Part shown: one piece after another, positions 47,630 to 55,156 of the stretch | Layout: every line of letters begins with the position of its first letter | Position numbering within the stretch: position 1 is the first letter of the stretch | DNA from: a virus | Virus record (IMG/VR): IMGVR_UViG_3300008625_000007 | Coordinates: 1-64,000 of that record | Length of the DNA: 64,000 nt | Strand: one strand, 5' to 3' | Notes under the pieces: generated by a model | The model's database searches: none | What the model was told of the DNA's origin: nothing | Seen by the model: only the letters and a program-made list of their open reading frames with translations | Position numbers and translations under genes: made by a program

Positions 47630-48466
47630 TTATTTCCCTTGAAATCGTTTCCCTCGAAGATGCTTCTTTGCCCAATCTAGCCAAGCATTCGCTATTATGT
47701 CTACGTCACCAGGAGCTATTAAAACATTTTTACGCTTCTCCCAGTCTGGGCTAGCCCAATTATCAAGCATCTCTCGAATTTCTTCTTCTAAATCGCTTAT
47801 TGATGATGTATTCTGTGCATAACCCATAATATGAGCGGACACTTCCTTCGGATCGAGATAATAGTCTTTCGCGCGATCAGATTCTGGCTCTCCAGAAATA
47901 TCAAATTCGTCATATGCATACCGACCACCGTCAGGTTTTTCCATCCCTTGATAATAGCGAGGAAGGTTTTGTGTCATATGTTCCATTTCATGACGAACAG
48001 AATTTGAAATTTCTGTTCGAAGTGTCGATAAATCTGCACCTGTTAACTCTACAGGCTTTATAATCGTTAAATGAATTCCAGGGTCACCCGTCCTGTTAAT
48101 ATCATCTCCCGAAACATGCAGTTCTGAACCCTCGTTTACGAAAAGAGAAACGCTTAAATAAGCGTCTGATTCTTCGAAGTCCTCATCAGCGGCCTGCCTG
48201 TTTATTTTTCCGGGAATAAAGTCAATATCCAGATTATACGCAGTCGTGGCTTGCGACCGATATCCTTCGTCATCGATTAAGTCATCTATTGTTAATACAA
48301 CATAGCGCTCTCTATTTGTGGCACCATCCTTTACAAGGTCCATAATCGCTCTTGTAACACGATTGGACATCCCACGAGCAGACTTCACATTCGATTCCAA
48401 GAGATTATGCAGATGTAGCTCTTCTTTTATTATTTTGCTTAAATACTTTCTTGAAATACGTTTCAT
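47630..48466 (-). CDS. Tagged metallopeptidase-like protein
   Basis: 278 residues starting MKRISRKYLSKIIKEELHLH, the MKITRRQ-class leader. SVRHEMEHMTQNL near 157 carries HExxH, and LDPKEVSAHIMGY near 209 may give the third ligand. Other regions are unassigned. It could be a packaged protease acting on the host envelope, or a maturation protease (both inference). ATGA-coupled to the next gene. Confidence 0.72.
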   Translation of the reverse strand: MKRISRKYLSKIIKEELHLHNLLESNVKSARGMSNRVTRAIMDLVKDGATNRERYVVLTIDDLIDDEGYRSQATTAYNLDIDFIPGKINRQAADEDFEESDAYLSVSLFVNEGSELHVSGDDINRTGDPGIHLTIIKPVELTGADLSTLRTEISNSVRHEMEHMTQNLPRYYQGMEKPDGGRYAYDEFDISGEPESDRAKDYYLDPKEVSAHIMGYAQNTSSISDLEEEIREMLDNWASPDWEKRKNVLIAPGDVDIIANAWLDWAKKHLRGKRFQGK

Positions 48467-48675
48467 GATAAAGCTTCCAGGCTATATCCTCTAACGTCTA
48501 CAAGTCTATCATGAATAAGCAACGTCGTAATTTCTGGTGTGATAGACACCACAAGACCGCTCATTCCAGGTTCAAGAATATAAGATAGACCGTCATCACC
48601 GATACCGCAGTGGGTATCGACCACATGCGCTATCTTACCCTCTTGTACTTTGCTCTTCTCTTTTCTCAATTTCAT
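48463..48675 (-). CDS. Small protein of unknown function
   Basis: 70 residues. MKLRKEKSKVQEGKIAHVVD, then GLSYILEPGMSGLVVSITPE, is a beta-rich SH3-like pattern. The start overlaps the J-domain gene upstream by 41 nt, so the real start may be further inside. Confidence 0.52.
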   Translation of the reverse strand: MKLRKEKSKVQEGKIAHVVDTHCGIGDDGLSYILEPGMSGLVVSITPEITTLLIHDRLVDVRGYSLEALS

Positions 48676-49390
48676 CTTTTAGCTCTTCTAACGATCTGCT
48701 TATTCCAGACTGTGTCAATATCCGCTGTAGGACTTCTGCACGGAGGGCAGACATACCGAAATTCTCACCCCAAATCCATGAGGCTTTTTCCTCAAGAGCC
48801 TTTATTTTAGCCCTCATATCAACTACTCGTTGTTCTAATAAGGGACGTAACTCTTGATCTAACATGTCAAAAGACAAATCTAAATCCATTGCAAGAGATA
48901 GTAGCTCTTTATAGTCTTCGCCATCAATTGCTGCAGATGCCCGCCGAAATATTTTTGAAAACTTCTCTTTTGAATCTTCTGGCGCTTTGTCAGGATGCGT
49001 TAATTTCGCAATTTCACGAAAAAGTTTTCTTGCCCATTCTGGCGTGGTGTCTTTTTCAAGTGGGGTATTAGCATTCTTTTCTTTTGCTTCTCTACCCCAC
49101 TTTTTGCCGCGGCGAGCCTTGATACGATCATCGCGTTGTTTTCGACGAGCATTCCTCTCTTCCCAACCATCTCCCTTTACGGGTCCAATATCAAAAGACT
49201 GGTTATCTGAGCTGGCGAGAGACTTTTTTTCATTATTGTACTTTAAAAGAAAATAAGTGAGATCAGAAGTCCACTCCTCTTCATACTCAACTAAAACAAT
49301 AGAAGACTCATCATAATAATTTTGCAACATTCGCAATTCTGCCTTCAGCATCCGGACTCTTCTCTGAATTTGACGGGAAGTCGACGACAT
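48635..49390 (-). CDS. J-domain (DnaJ-like) protein
   Basis: 251 residues. N-terminal coiled coil (QIQRRVRMLKAELRMLQNYY), a basic linker (NARRKQRDDRIKARRGKKWG), then a J-domain near residues ~118-165: LFREIAKLTHPDKAP holds the HPD motif needed to stimulate Hsp70 ATPase. No DnaK is seen in the window, so it would work with host DnaK. A second chaperone-type gene besides GroEL. Confidence 0.84.
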   Translation of the reverse strand: MSSTSRQIQRRVRMLKAELRMLQNYYDESSIVLVEYEEEWTSDLTYFLLKYNNEKKSLASSDNQSFDIGPVKGDGWEERNARRKQRDDRIKARRGKKWGREAKEKNANTPLEKDTTPEWARKLFREIAKLTHPDKAPEDSKEKFSKIFRRASAAIDGEDYKELLSLAMDLDLSFDMLDQELRPLLEQRVVDMRAKIKALEEKASWIWGENFGMSALRAEVLQRILTQSGISRSLEELKDEIEKREEQSTRG

Positions 49391-49408
49391 AGCGTACTAT
49401 AAGTATCG

Positions 49409-49795
49409 TCAATATCCCGTCTCCAATCGCGAATGAATGATTTCATCCTTTCGACAATACGCAGCAAAAAGCTCATCAGAATTAACCCCGACAAGGACCA
49501 GCACAGAGAAAAAGTAATTGAATGCATCAACAATTTCCTCTAAAAATTCTTCCCTATCAACTTCTTGTAATTCTGTGTCTCGATGAGGCTTCCAGTTTTT
49601 CAAATGTTGTAATGCCTCAAACATTTCTTCAACACCACGTAGAGCCATATCTCTAACATGTTGCTGGTTCTTTTTATCAGAAAGATCAATCGGCCAAGTC
49701 GGATACTCGGTGGGCTTCTTTGCTCGTAATGTACGCATAAACTTTTCACGTAAACGAAAAATTTCAGCTAATTCATTGCTGACAGTCTCACTCAT
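49409..49795 (-). CDS. Dimeric dUTPase/MazG-like nucleotide pyrophosphatase
   Basis: 128 residues from ATG 49795. All-alpha NTP-pyrophosphatase pattern: DMALRGVEEMFEALQHLKNW near 57 (ExxE) and EEIVDAFNYFFSVLVLVGVN near 95 (ExxDxxN), as in dimeric dUTPases. It lowers dUTP and gives dUMP (known for the family), which fits with the thymidylate synthase-like gene and the MBD4-like glycosylase. Confidence 0.78.
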   Translation of the reverse strand: MSETVSNELAEIFRLREKFMRTLRAKKPTEYPTWPIDLSDKKNQQHVRDMALRGVEEMFEALQHLKNWKPHRDTELQEVDREEFLEEIVDAFNYFFSVLVLVGVNSDELFAAYCRKDEIIHSRLETGY

Positions 49796-50027
49796 CCGTG
49801 GTTTCTCCATCAGAGGCGACGTCTTGTACTGCCTCAACCATTCGCTGAATTCCCTCCTGGAACGTTTCATGGTAATCCGGATGGATGTCCACTGTCCCTT
49901 CATATGCAACAAACGTCGCAGATCGAAGATTGTCCATGATGTCTGTTCCTGTTAGGATTGCCATCTGCAAAAGCTGGGCGATATGTGATATCGCGTTATC
50001 TGTTAATTTCAATTCTTCGGTGTCCAT
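49788..50027 (-). CDS. Small protein of unknown function
   Basis: 79 residues. ATG 50027 is set by GGAGG 5 nt upstream. Helical: TDNAISHIAQLLQMAILTGT, TFVAYEGTVDIHPDYHETF, ending in an acidic tail. No family recognised. Overlaps the dUTPase gene by 8 nt and the glycosylase by 19 nt. Confidence 0.65.
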   Translation of the reverse strand: MDTEELKLTDNAISHIAQLLQMAILTGTDIMDNLRSATFVAYEGTVDIHPDYHETFQEGIQRMVEAVQDVASDGETTDE

Positions 50028-50482
50028 ATTTCCTCCACACATCGATTTTTATTATAGGAATTATCAGAAGATTGTAACCATCCGTGATAATCGCTCAAGG
50101 CATGATCATTTGGCGAGGTTTCTCGCCAATCTCCAACGATGAAAATGCGGTATGTATCATCCGCATACTTTCCGCACCCGTAGAGGTCCTTCGCAGATGT
50201 CCAATTCCCCTCTAAAAATTCTTGACTGAAGCGTTTAAGCGTTTTTACCCGCTTGTTTGCTAATCCAAGCGCCTTGATGTAATGATACAATTCTTCTTGA
50301 TCAGCGTGTGCTAGCACTTCTGGGGAAGGATAGCGCTGGAAAAACCTTTCAATCATCGGTTCAACCTGCTTACGTGATGTTTGGTTTAACAATAAGCACG
50401 TAACAAGAATTTTCCAACCATCTGGCCAGAAACGCTCTTGCAAAAGATCAAACGGCGACCTTGGTGGAACCCACGAATTCAT
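50009..50482 (-). CDS. HhH-GPD DNA glycosylase, MBD4-like
   Basis: 157 residues. DGWKILVTCLLLNQTSRKQV near 21, EELYHYIKALGLANKRVKTL, then the helix-hairpin-helix LYGCGKYADDTYRIF near 105 and the catalytic-Asp region SPNDHALSDYHGWL near 128. It matches the MBD4-type glycosylase domain, which removes T or U from G mismatches (known), without a methyl-CpG-binding domain. No Fe-S cysteine motif is visible. Confidence 0.84.
   Translation of the reverse strand: MNSWVPPRSPFDLLQERFWPDGWKILVTCLLLNQTSRKQVEPMIERFFQRYPSPEVLAHADQEELYHYIKALGLANKRVKTLKRFSQEFLEGNWTSAKDLYGCGKYADDTYRIFIVGDWRETSPNDHALSDYHGWLQSSDNSYNKNRCVEEIWTPKN
50051..50056 (-). promoter_or_regulatory. Candidate -10 box inside the glycosylase gene end
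   Basis: TATAAT on the minus strand 24 nt before ATG 50027, overlapping the 3' end of the upstream coding sequence. Confidence 0.35.
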
Positions 50483-50531
50483 TATACTCTCATCCTACAA
50501 AAAATGATAATATAAAAATTCGAAATTTACA

Positions 50532-50861
50532 TCATTTAAAGTAGTTAAGTGCCCACATCGCAAGAGCCATACCAAACTGTACAACCGCAAAAACAGTGAT
50601 CGCTTTTGTCTTGAAAAGCTTCAAGTCTTCAACTTCTTTTACCATGACCTGTAGCTGGGTGGGGGAAGCCACCTCATCGATTTTTTCTTTCCACATCTTA
50701 AGATCATCAACGCGATCTTCTCGTTCTCGCATTCTTGCAATTTCTTGCTTAAGCTCTTGAATTTCTGAATTCAAAGATTGAATACTGGCGGCCAAGGTCT
50801 CTAGCTCTTTGAGGACTAGTCTTGAATATTCACTCCACCCATCATTGTCTTGAGCTGGCAT
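50532..50861 (-). CDS. Coiled-coil protein with C-terminal membrane helix
   Basis: 109 residues: long coiled coil (ELETLAASIQSLNSEIQELK, QEIARMREREDRVDDL) and a hydrophobic C-terminal helix (TVFAVVQFGMALAMWALNYF). A tail-anchored membrane protein; a lysis or membrane-attachment role is possible. TAATG junction with the upstream gene. Confidence 0.65.
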   Translation of the reverse strand: MPAQDNDGWSEYSRLVLKELETLAASIQSLNSEIQELKQEIARMREREDRVDDLKMWKEKIDEVASPTQLQVMVKEVEDLKLFKTKAITVFAVVQFGMALAMWALNYFK

Positions 50862-51103
50862 TACTTGTTCTCCTCATTGCACTCGATCTCTACATGTAAA
50901 TATTCAAGAATAGAAACAATTTTTGCTTGCACAATATGAAGCTCAGCGCCATCTCTACTCGCGCATGCATGTAATTCACACAGCTGCTCGACTACAGCGT
51001 CTCTAACTTCAAAAGCCTCTTGCCAAGGTACATCGTGACCGCATAATTTCTCTCTAAGAGCGCGAAGTCGCAAAATAGTATCAGAAGCTTTTGTGTTAGA
51101 CAT
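50861..51103 (-). CDS. Small helical protein, unknown
   Basis: 80 residues, helical, with scattered Cys and His (LREKLCGHDVPWQEAF, CELHACASRDGAELH). No family recognised. The 57-nt gap upstream holds nothing clear. Confidence 0.6.
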   Translation of the reverse strand: MSNTKASDTILRLRALREKLCGHDVPWQEAFEVRDAVVEQLCELHACASRDGAELHIVQAKIVSILEYLHVEIECNEENK

Positions 51104-51160
51104 ACTTTATCACCACGGAAACGAACGAACTATTGTTAAGTATTCGGTGGTGAGTGAGTA

Positions 51161-52168
51161 TTACACAAATTTCAGCAGTTCAAACACTACCCGATAGGGA
51201 TCGCAATTAGAGGAAGGGCGCCGATCTTCGAGATATCCCTTCCACTCATTCTTGGGGACAGAATTGGGTATTCTAACCGATGTATCTCGGCTGCCAATTC
51301 CGTGTGTAAATTTATTATAGCTTGATGTTTCGTACGCACCGACGAGTCTGAGATCGTTTCCCGTTCCGTAATTTTCTACTGTTGAAGGATGAAATTGCTT
51401 CATCTTCTCTAATATCTCGTTAAAAGCCATCTCTCCACCAACATCTCTCATTTCCATTGTAGAAAAGTTTGTGTGGCAACCGCTACCATTCCACCCGGCA
51501 TGGGGCTTGGGTGACCAATCGACCCCCAAGTCTTCGGTTTCAGATAATAAAGATAGCATATATCTAGCAACCCACAAATCATCACACGCTCGTAATGCGT
51601 CTTCTGCAAAACATTGAAATTCCCACTGGCCTGGAGCCACCTCTGCATTATACCCTACAATCTGAATTCCAATATCCCAACAGCCTGTTGCGTGAGACCT
51701 TACCAGATTACGCTTCTTTACCCTATCACCGCCAACTGAACAATAATAGCGCGGGTCATTGATCGGTTCACCAGCTCCATCAGGCCAGAAAATATTTTTG
51801 TTCTGATCGGTTAAGAAAAACTCTTGCTCAAATCCGACCCACATATTTTTCTGAGGATTTTCATCTAAAAATATCCGCAACGTCTCGCGATAATTCGTCT
51901 CGTGGGGTGTTTCATCAACATTGCATACTTCACATAAAAGAAGATAATGCGCAGGAGAAACTTGATAAAGTCGAGCAGGAAGAAGTACTCTTTCTGAATC
52001 TGCTGTGGTGGCTTGCCCAGTGGAGGAACCATCAAAATTCCACGGCTCAATTTCTAATTCAAAAGATTCGTCGTCGTCACTCTTCAGCGGCTGGACTTTC
52101 GTCTTTGATCTAATTGCTGGTGTGTCAAACCCATCAACCCAAAGATAATCTATATGTACTGTTCGCAT
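51161..52168 (-). CDS. glnA: Glutamine synthetase type II (GSII, eukaryotic-type)
   Basis: 335 residues from ATG 52168, set by AGGAG 6 nt upstream. Hallmarks in order: WNFDGSSTGQATTADSE near 47, WVGFEQEFFL near 113, GYNAEVAPGQWEFQ near 176, HAGWNGSGCHTNFST near 227, HGIGSRDTSVRIP near 290 and YLEDRRPSSNCDPY near 312. It makes glutamine from glutamate, ammonia and ATP. The type II form is found in eukaryotes and some bacteria. It is full length or nearly so. It could raise glutamine for nucleotide synthesis or alter host nitrogen signalling (inference). Confidence 0.94.
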   Translation of the reverse strand: MRTVHIDYLWVDGFDTPAIRSKTKVQPLKSDDDESFELEIEPWNFDGSSTGQATTADSERVLLPARLYQVSPAHYLLLCEVCNVDETPHETNYRETLRIFLDENPQKNMWVGFEQEFFLTDQNKNIFWPDGAGEPINDPRYYCSVGGDRVKKRNLVRSHATGCWDIGIQIVGYNAEVAPGQWEFQCFAEDALRACDDLWVARYMLSLLSETEDLGVDWSPKPHAGWNGSGCHTNFSTMEMRDVGGEMAFNEILEKMKQFHPSTVENYGTGNDLRLVGAYETSSYNKFTHGIGSRDTSVRIPNSVPKNEWKGYLEDRRPSSNCDPYRVVFELLKFV

Positions 52169-52188
52169 ATCATCTCCTGATGACACCA

Positions 52189-52194
52189 ATTATA
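52189..52194 (-). promoter_or_regulatory. Candidate -10 box for glutamine synthetase
   Basis: TATAAT on the minus strand 21 nt before ATG 52168, in the 28-nt gap after the endolysin gene. Confidence 0.42.
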
Positions 52195-52196
52195 TG

Positions 52197-53147
52197 CTAT
52201 TTATCTAAACAGTACATCGGCGTTTTTTTAACTTCCTCTAAAAGAGCGGGAAGATCCAGGCCAGCGCAATCAATTTTTGTTCTAATAAAATTGTAGTGAT
52301 TACAGAATCCCTGAAATTTTCCTCGTACACATTCTTTATGCACGCTGGTCTCGATATGCCCCGACGAATTTTTCGGATACTCCAGTGGAATGCCTAACCC
52401 GACGTGGACAGCCTTCCATAGCGCCTTTAAAGCCTCAAGTTGGATTGGATAGAAATCTAGAAATGGCTCCCGCGTGGAGCCATGAACGTAACCATGCTCT
52501 TGAATGGGCCGTTCGCCATAGCCATGCTTAACATACCAGTCTTGGTACTTTGTATAATAAGCATTCGAAATTTCCACACCAATCCCTTTTGAATTTCCCC
52601 CGACACCATTCGGTATACCAGCGTGCCATGCCTTGTGTTGCGTATCCAGCATTTGAAAAATCGTTCCATCATTATCAATTAAAAAATGCACAGAGATACC
52701 GCGCTTATTCAAGACTTTCGCGCAGCTATCTGCGCTTAGGCACACGTCCCAATGATTAACAAAAAACGTAGGAGCCCTATCTTCTCTCCCAGAATAATCT
52801 GTGTAACATCCCTTCTTAGACTTATGGCCACTGGGTTCGTCCCATAAAATTACATTATCCCACTCTATAGGGATAAAATGACCATTATGAACAATATATT
52901 TTTCGCCTTGTCTATAACTTTTCTTTAACGGAAGAGTATCCATCCAGTCAGAAATGCTTGCTTCTCTTTCTGTCCACACTCTACGATATGTCATGGGGCC
53001 AACAAGACCGTCTGCTGTCAGTCCGTTACCGCGTTGCCACTTCTTGACTGCTTTCACAAGATCAATATCGAACTCATCACAGCCGAACCACGATGGTTCC
53101 CACCCCAGCTTTGCCGCACTTGAACTATTATAAAAGTCTTTATCCAT
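52197..53147 (-). CDS. N-acetylmuramoyl-L-alanine amidase (endolysin)
   Basis: 316 residues. N-terminal peptidoglycan-binding domain: LVKAVKKWQRGNGLTADGLV near 30, GPMTYRRVW. The amidase_2 domain follows: APTFFVNHWDVCLSADSC near 130, ISVHFLIDNDGTIFQML near 153, KAWHAGIPNGVGGNSKGIGV near 172, with the zinc His residues. No signal peptide; it would need a holin. It cleaves peptidoglycan in lysis. Confidence 0.9.
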   Translation of the reverse strand: MDKDFYNSSSAAKLGWEPSWFGCDEFDIDLVKAVKKWQRGNGLTADGLVGPMTYRRVWTEREASISDWMDTLPLKKSYRQGEKYIVHNGHFIPIEWDNVILWDEPSGHKSKKGCYTDYSGREDRAPTFFVNHWDVCLSADSCAKVLNKRGISVHFLIDNDGTIFQMLDTQHKAWHAGIPNGVGGNSKGIGVEISNAYYTKYQDWYVKHGYGERPIQEHGYVHGSTREPFLDFYPIQLEALKALWKAVHVGLGIPLEYPKNSSGHIETSVHKECVRGKFQGFCNHYNFIRTKIDCAGLDLPALLEEVKKTPMYCLDK

Positions 53148-53553
53148 CTTCGTTCCCTTTTTTAAGTTGTTTCCATCTACCTCGTTCTGAAAATTTCGTT
53201 ACTCCATGCGGCGCTGGTTCACCAAATTCATTCAAAGCCACAAATACAATCTTCTCAACAGATAAAAGAGTCTTCTTTGTTCTCTTATTCCTTACAATCA
53301 TTTTAAGTGTTATGGAAGAGTTGCCAAATGAAACCATGTCAGTACCGAATTCAATAACATCACCCAATTTTGCAGGGTGTCTAAAATTGATCTCTGACAT
53401 GTGAACTGTTACGATATTTCTAGTCCCTAATTGACAAAAGCAAAAAATCGAAGCCTCTTCATCAATCCACTCCAGGAGTCGACCACCGAACAAAGTTCCC
53501 CTTGAATTTAAGTCTTCTGTTTTTACCAGTCGCCTGGTTCTGTAAGCTAGCAT
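53140..53553 (-). CDS. Acyl-CoA thioesterase (hotdog fold, YciA-like)
   Basis: 137 residues with the hotdog pattern: LNSRGTLFGGRLLEWIDEEA near 15 and MSEINFRHPAKLGDVIEFGT near 52. This is the YciA/BFIT-like subfamily that hydrolyses acyl-CoA (known). A metabolic gene rarely expected in a phage. It overlaps the endolysin by 8 nt and the ClpP gene by 1 nt. Confidence 0.83.
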   Translation of the reverse strand: MLAYRTRRLVKTEDLNSRGTLFGGRLLEWIDEEASIFCFCQLGTRNIVTVHMSEINFRHPAKLGDVIEFGTDMVSFGNSSITLKMIVRNKRTKKTLLSVEKIVFVALNEFGEPAPHGVTKFSERGRWKQLKKGNEDG

Positions 53554-54155
53554 TATTCAAAATCAATGTCAACAGTAACTTTTATGCTTAACTTTGGAAC
53601 ACGGAGCTGATTTGCTAACCCATGCCGCTTCGCCTGCTTTGCATCTAAGAACCAGTCAGCATGTTTCTTTTTATCAACAATGTGCATAAAATAATCATCT
53701 GCTTTTCCGCAGTTTTGCGCCATCATCTTATAAACAATTTCATTTAACCGATCAGCTTCCTTGGCACCAGCCTTTAGCTCTTCCACTTTCCCCATGTCCA
53801 TTGAAGAAACGTCATGAATCATTAAAGTCGCGTCTGGGTCCATGAACCTGCGGCCTTGTTCACCGAAAGAAAACAAAATAGCGCCACATGACATTGCTTT
53901 TCCCTCAACAATCGTCGCTACCGGAAGCTCTGAATGCTTAATCGCACTTATCATTGCCATAAGACTATAAACTTGGCCACCGTAGGAATCAATGACCACT
54001 GGAATAATGTCTTGTCCTGTATTGTGAGCCAAAGCCATCTCATCGCTAAATTTCTTAGCGGATTCTTCATCGAATTTGTTGACTCTCACAATGAGCGGGC
54101 TTTTTCGTAACTCAACTTTCTCTATCTTGTTATCAATTTCTGATGTCCAATGCAC
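53553..54155 (-). CDS. clpP: ClpP-type serine protease
   Basis: 200 residues from GTG 54155, set by AGGAG. The Ser-His-Asp region: VIDSYGGQVYSLMAMISAIK, EGKAMSCGAILFSFGEQGRR near 84 (nucleophile Ser), ATLMIHDVSSMDMG near 109 (His). It may act as protease with host Clp ATPases or, as ClpP-like enzymes do in some phages, in head maturation. The known ALAA-tag pathway also uses ClpP, which connects it to the tmRNA here (inference). Confidence 0.87.
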   Translation of the reverse strand: MHWTSEIDNKIEKVELRKSPLIVRVNKFDEESAKKFSDEMALAHNTGQDIIPVVIDSYGGQVYSLMAMISAIKHSELPVATIVEGKAMSCGAILFSFGEQGRRFMDPDATLMIHDVSSMDMGKVEELKAGAKEADRLNEIVYKMMAQNCGKADDYFMHIVDKKKHADWFLDAKQAKRHGLANQLRVPKLSIKVTVDIDFE

Positions 54156-54163
54156 TTTCTCTC

Positions 54164-54496
54164 CTAAAACGCGACCGATTCGCCGCAGCCACAGGTTCTG
54201 GTTACAAGCGGGTTATTTAATTTTATTCCAGACTTAAACGGTGTTTCTTCGTAATCAATTTCCGTCCCGTTCAAAAACAGATAAGACTTTTTGTCAATGC
54301 AAATCTTCACTGAATCGAAATCAAGCACCTTATCATGTTCGTCAGGCTCTGTAACGAAATCAAATGAATAAGAATAGCCAGAACAACCACCCCCGCGGAG
54401 GCCGATCTTTAAATAAGCTTCTTCAACCGTCATTTGATTTCTTACAATCAATGATGAAATTCGATCAATCGCAAAATCTGTCATCGTAATTGCCAT
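54164..54496 (-). CDS. A-type Fe-S carrier protein (IscA/ErpA-like)
   Basis: 110 residues with the three conserved Cys: GGGCSGYSYSF near 36 and TCGCGESVAF at the end. It delivers Fe-S clusters to apoproteins. Part of a three-gene Fe-S set with Nfu and IscU. Confidence 0.9.
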   Translation of the reverse strand: MAITMTDFAIDRISSLIVRNQMTVEEAYLKIGLRGGGCSGYSYSFDFVTEPDEHDKVLDFDSVKICIDKKSYLFLNGTEIDYEETPFKSGIKLNNPLVTRTCGCGESVAF

Positions 54497-54507
54497 GTTG
54501 TGTTAAC

Positions 54508-54771
54508 CTAATAGTACGGATTTATACCGGAAGTGTGATCTGTTGTATCTATGACCTGAGTTAGCTCTGGAAATTGTTCTTTAAGTGTAGCTTCTATTTG
54601 TAATTTCAACGTTATGCTAGAAGATGCGCACCCTTGACAGCCACCACCCATTACAACATGAAGAATCTTATCATCTTCGTTATAACCCTCTATCGAAAGA
54701 TAACCACCATGCATTTCAAGAGCTGGATTTATATCGGCGGCAATAAACTCTTCTATTTCATTCCTTGTCAT
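54508..54771 (-). CDS. nfu: NifU C-terminal (Nfu) Fe-S scaffold
   Basis: 87 residues from ATG 54771. NPALEMHGGYLSIEGYNED, then GGGCQGCASSSITLKLQIEA with the CxxC cluster site, typical of Nfu. It overlaps the IscU gene by 14 nt, so it may be coupled. Confidence 0.9.
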   Translation of the reverse strand: MTRNEIEEFIAADINPALEMHGGYLSIEGYNEDDKILHVVMGGGCQGCASSSITLKLQIEATLKEQFPELTQVIDTTDHTSGINPYY

Positions 54772-55144
54772 ACTTGTCTCTATAGTCTTTAATCGCAGCT
54801 TTAATGGCATCTTCAGCCAATACAGAGCAGTGAATTTTAACTGGTGGTAAACAAAGCTCTAGAGCTATTTCAGAATTCTTAATTTTATTAGCATCCTCGA
54901 TGCTCTTTCCCTTTACCCACTCTGTAACCAAACTACTAGACGCTATTGCAGATCCGCAACCAAATGTTTTAAATTTTGCATCTTCAATAACACCGTTATT
55001 ACTAATTTTTAATTGCAGTTTCATTACATCCCCACATTCTGGGGCGCCGACGATTCCTGTACCCACATCGAAAGCATCTTTGTCCAGCGAACCTATGTTT
55101 CGTGGGTTGTCAAAATGATCTATAACTTTGTCTGAATACGCCAT
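54758..55144 (-). CDS. iscU: IscU-type Fe-S cluster scaffold
   Basis: 128 residues. The three cluster Cys are present: GAPECGDVMKLQL near 33, FGCGSAIASSSLVTEW near 61 and PPVKIHCSVLAEDAI near 99. The HCSVLAEDAIKAAI end matches IscU. It builds clusters with a cysteine desulfurase (no IscS seen here). Confidence 0.93.
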   Translation of the reverse strand: MAYSDKVIDHFDNPRNIGSLDKDAFDVGTGIVGAPECGDVMKLQLKISNNGVIEDAKFKTFGCGSAIASSSLVTEWVKGKSIEDANKIKNSEIALELCLPPVKIHCSVLAEDAIKAAIKDYRDKYDKE

Positions 55145-55156
55145 AACCCTAAATAT

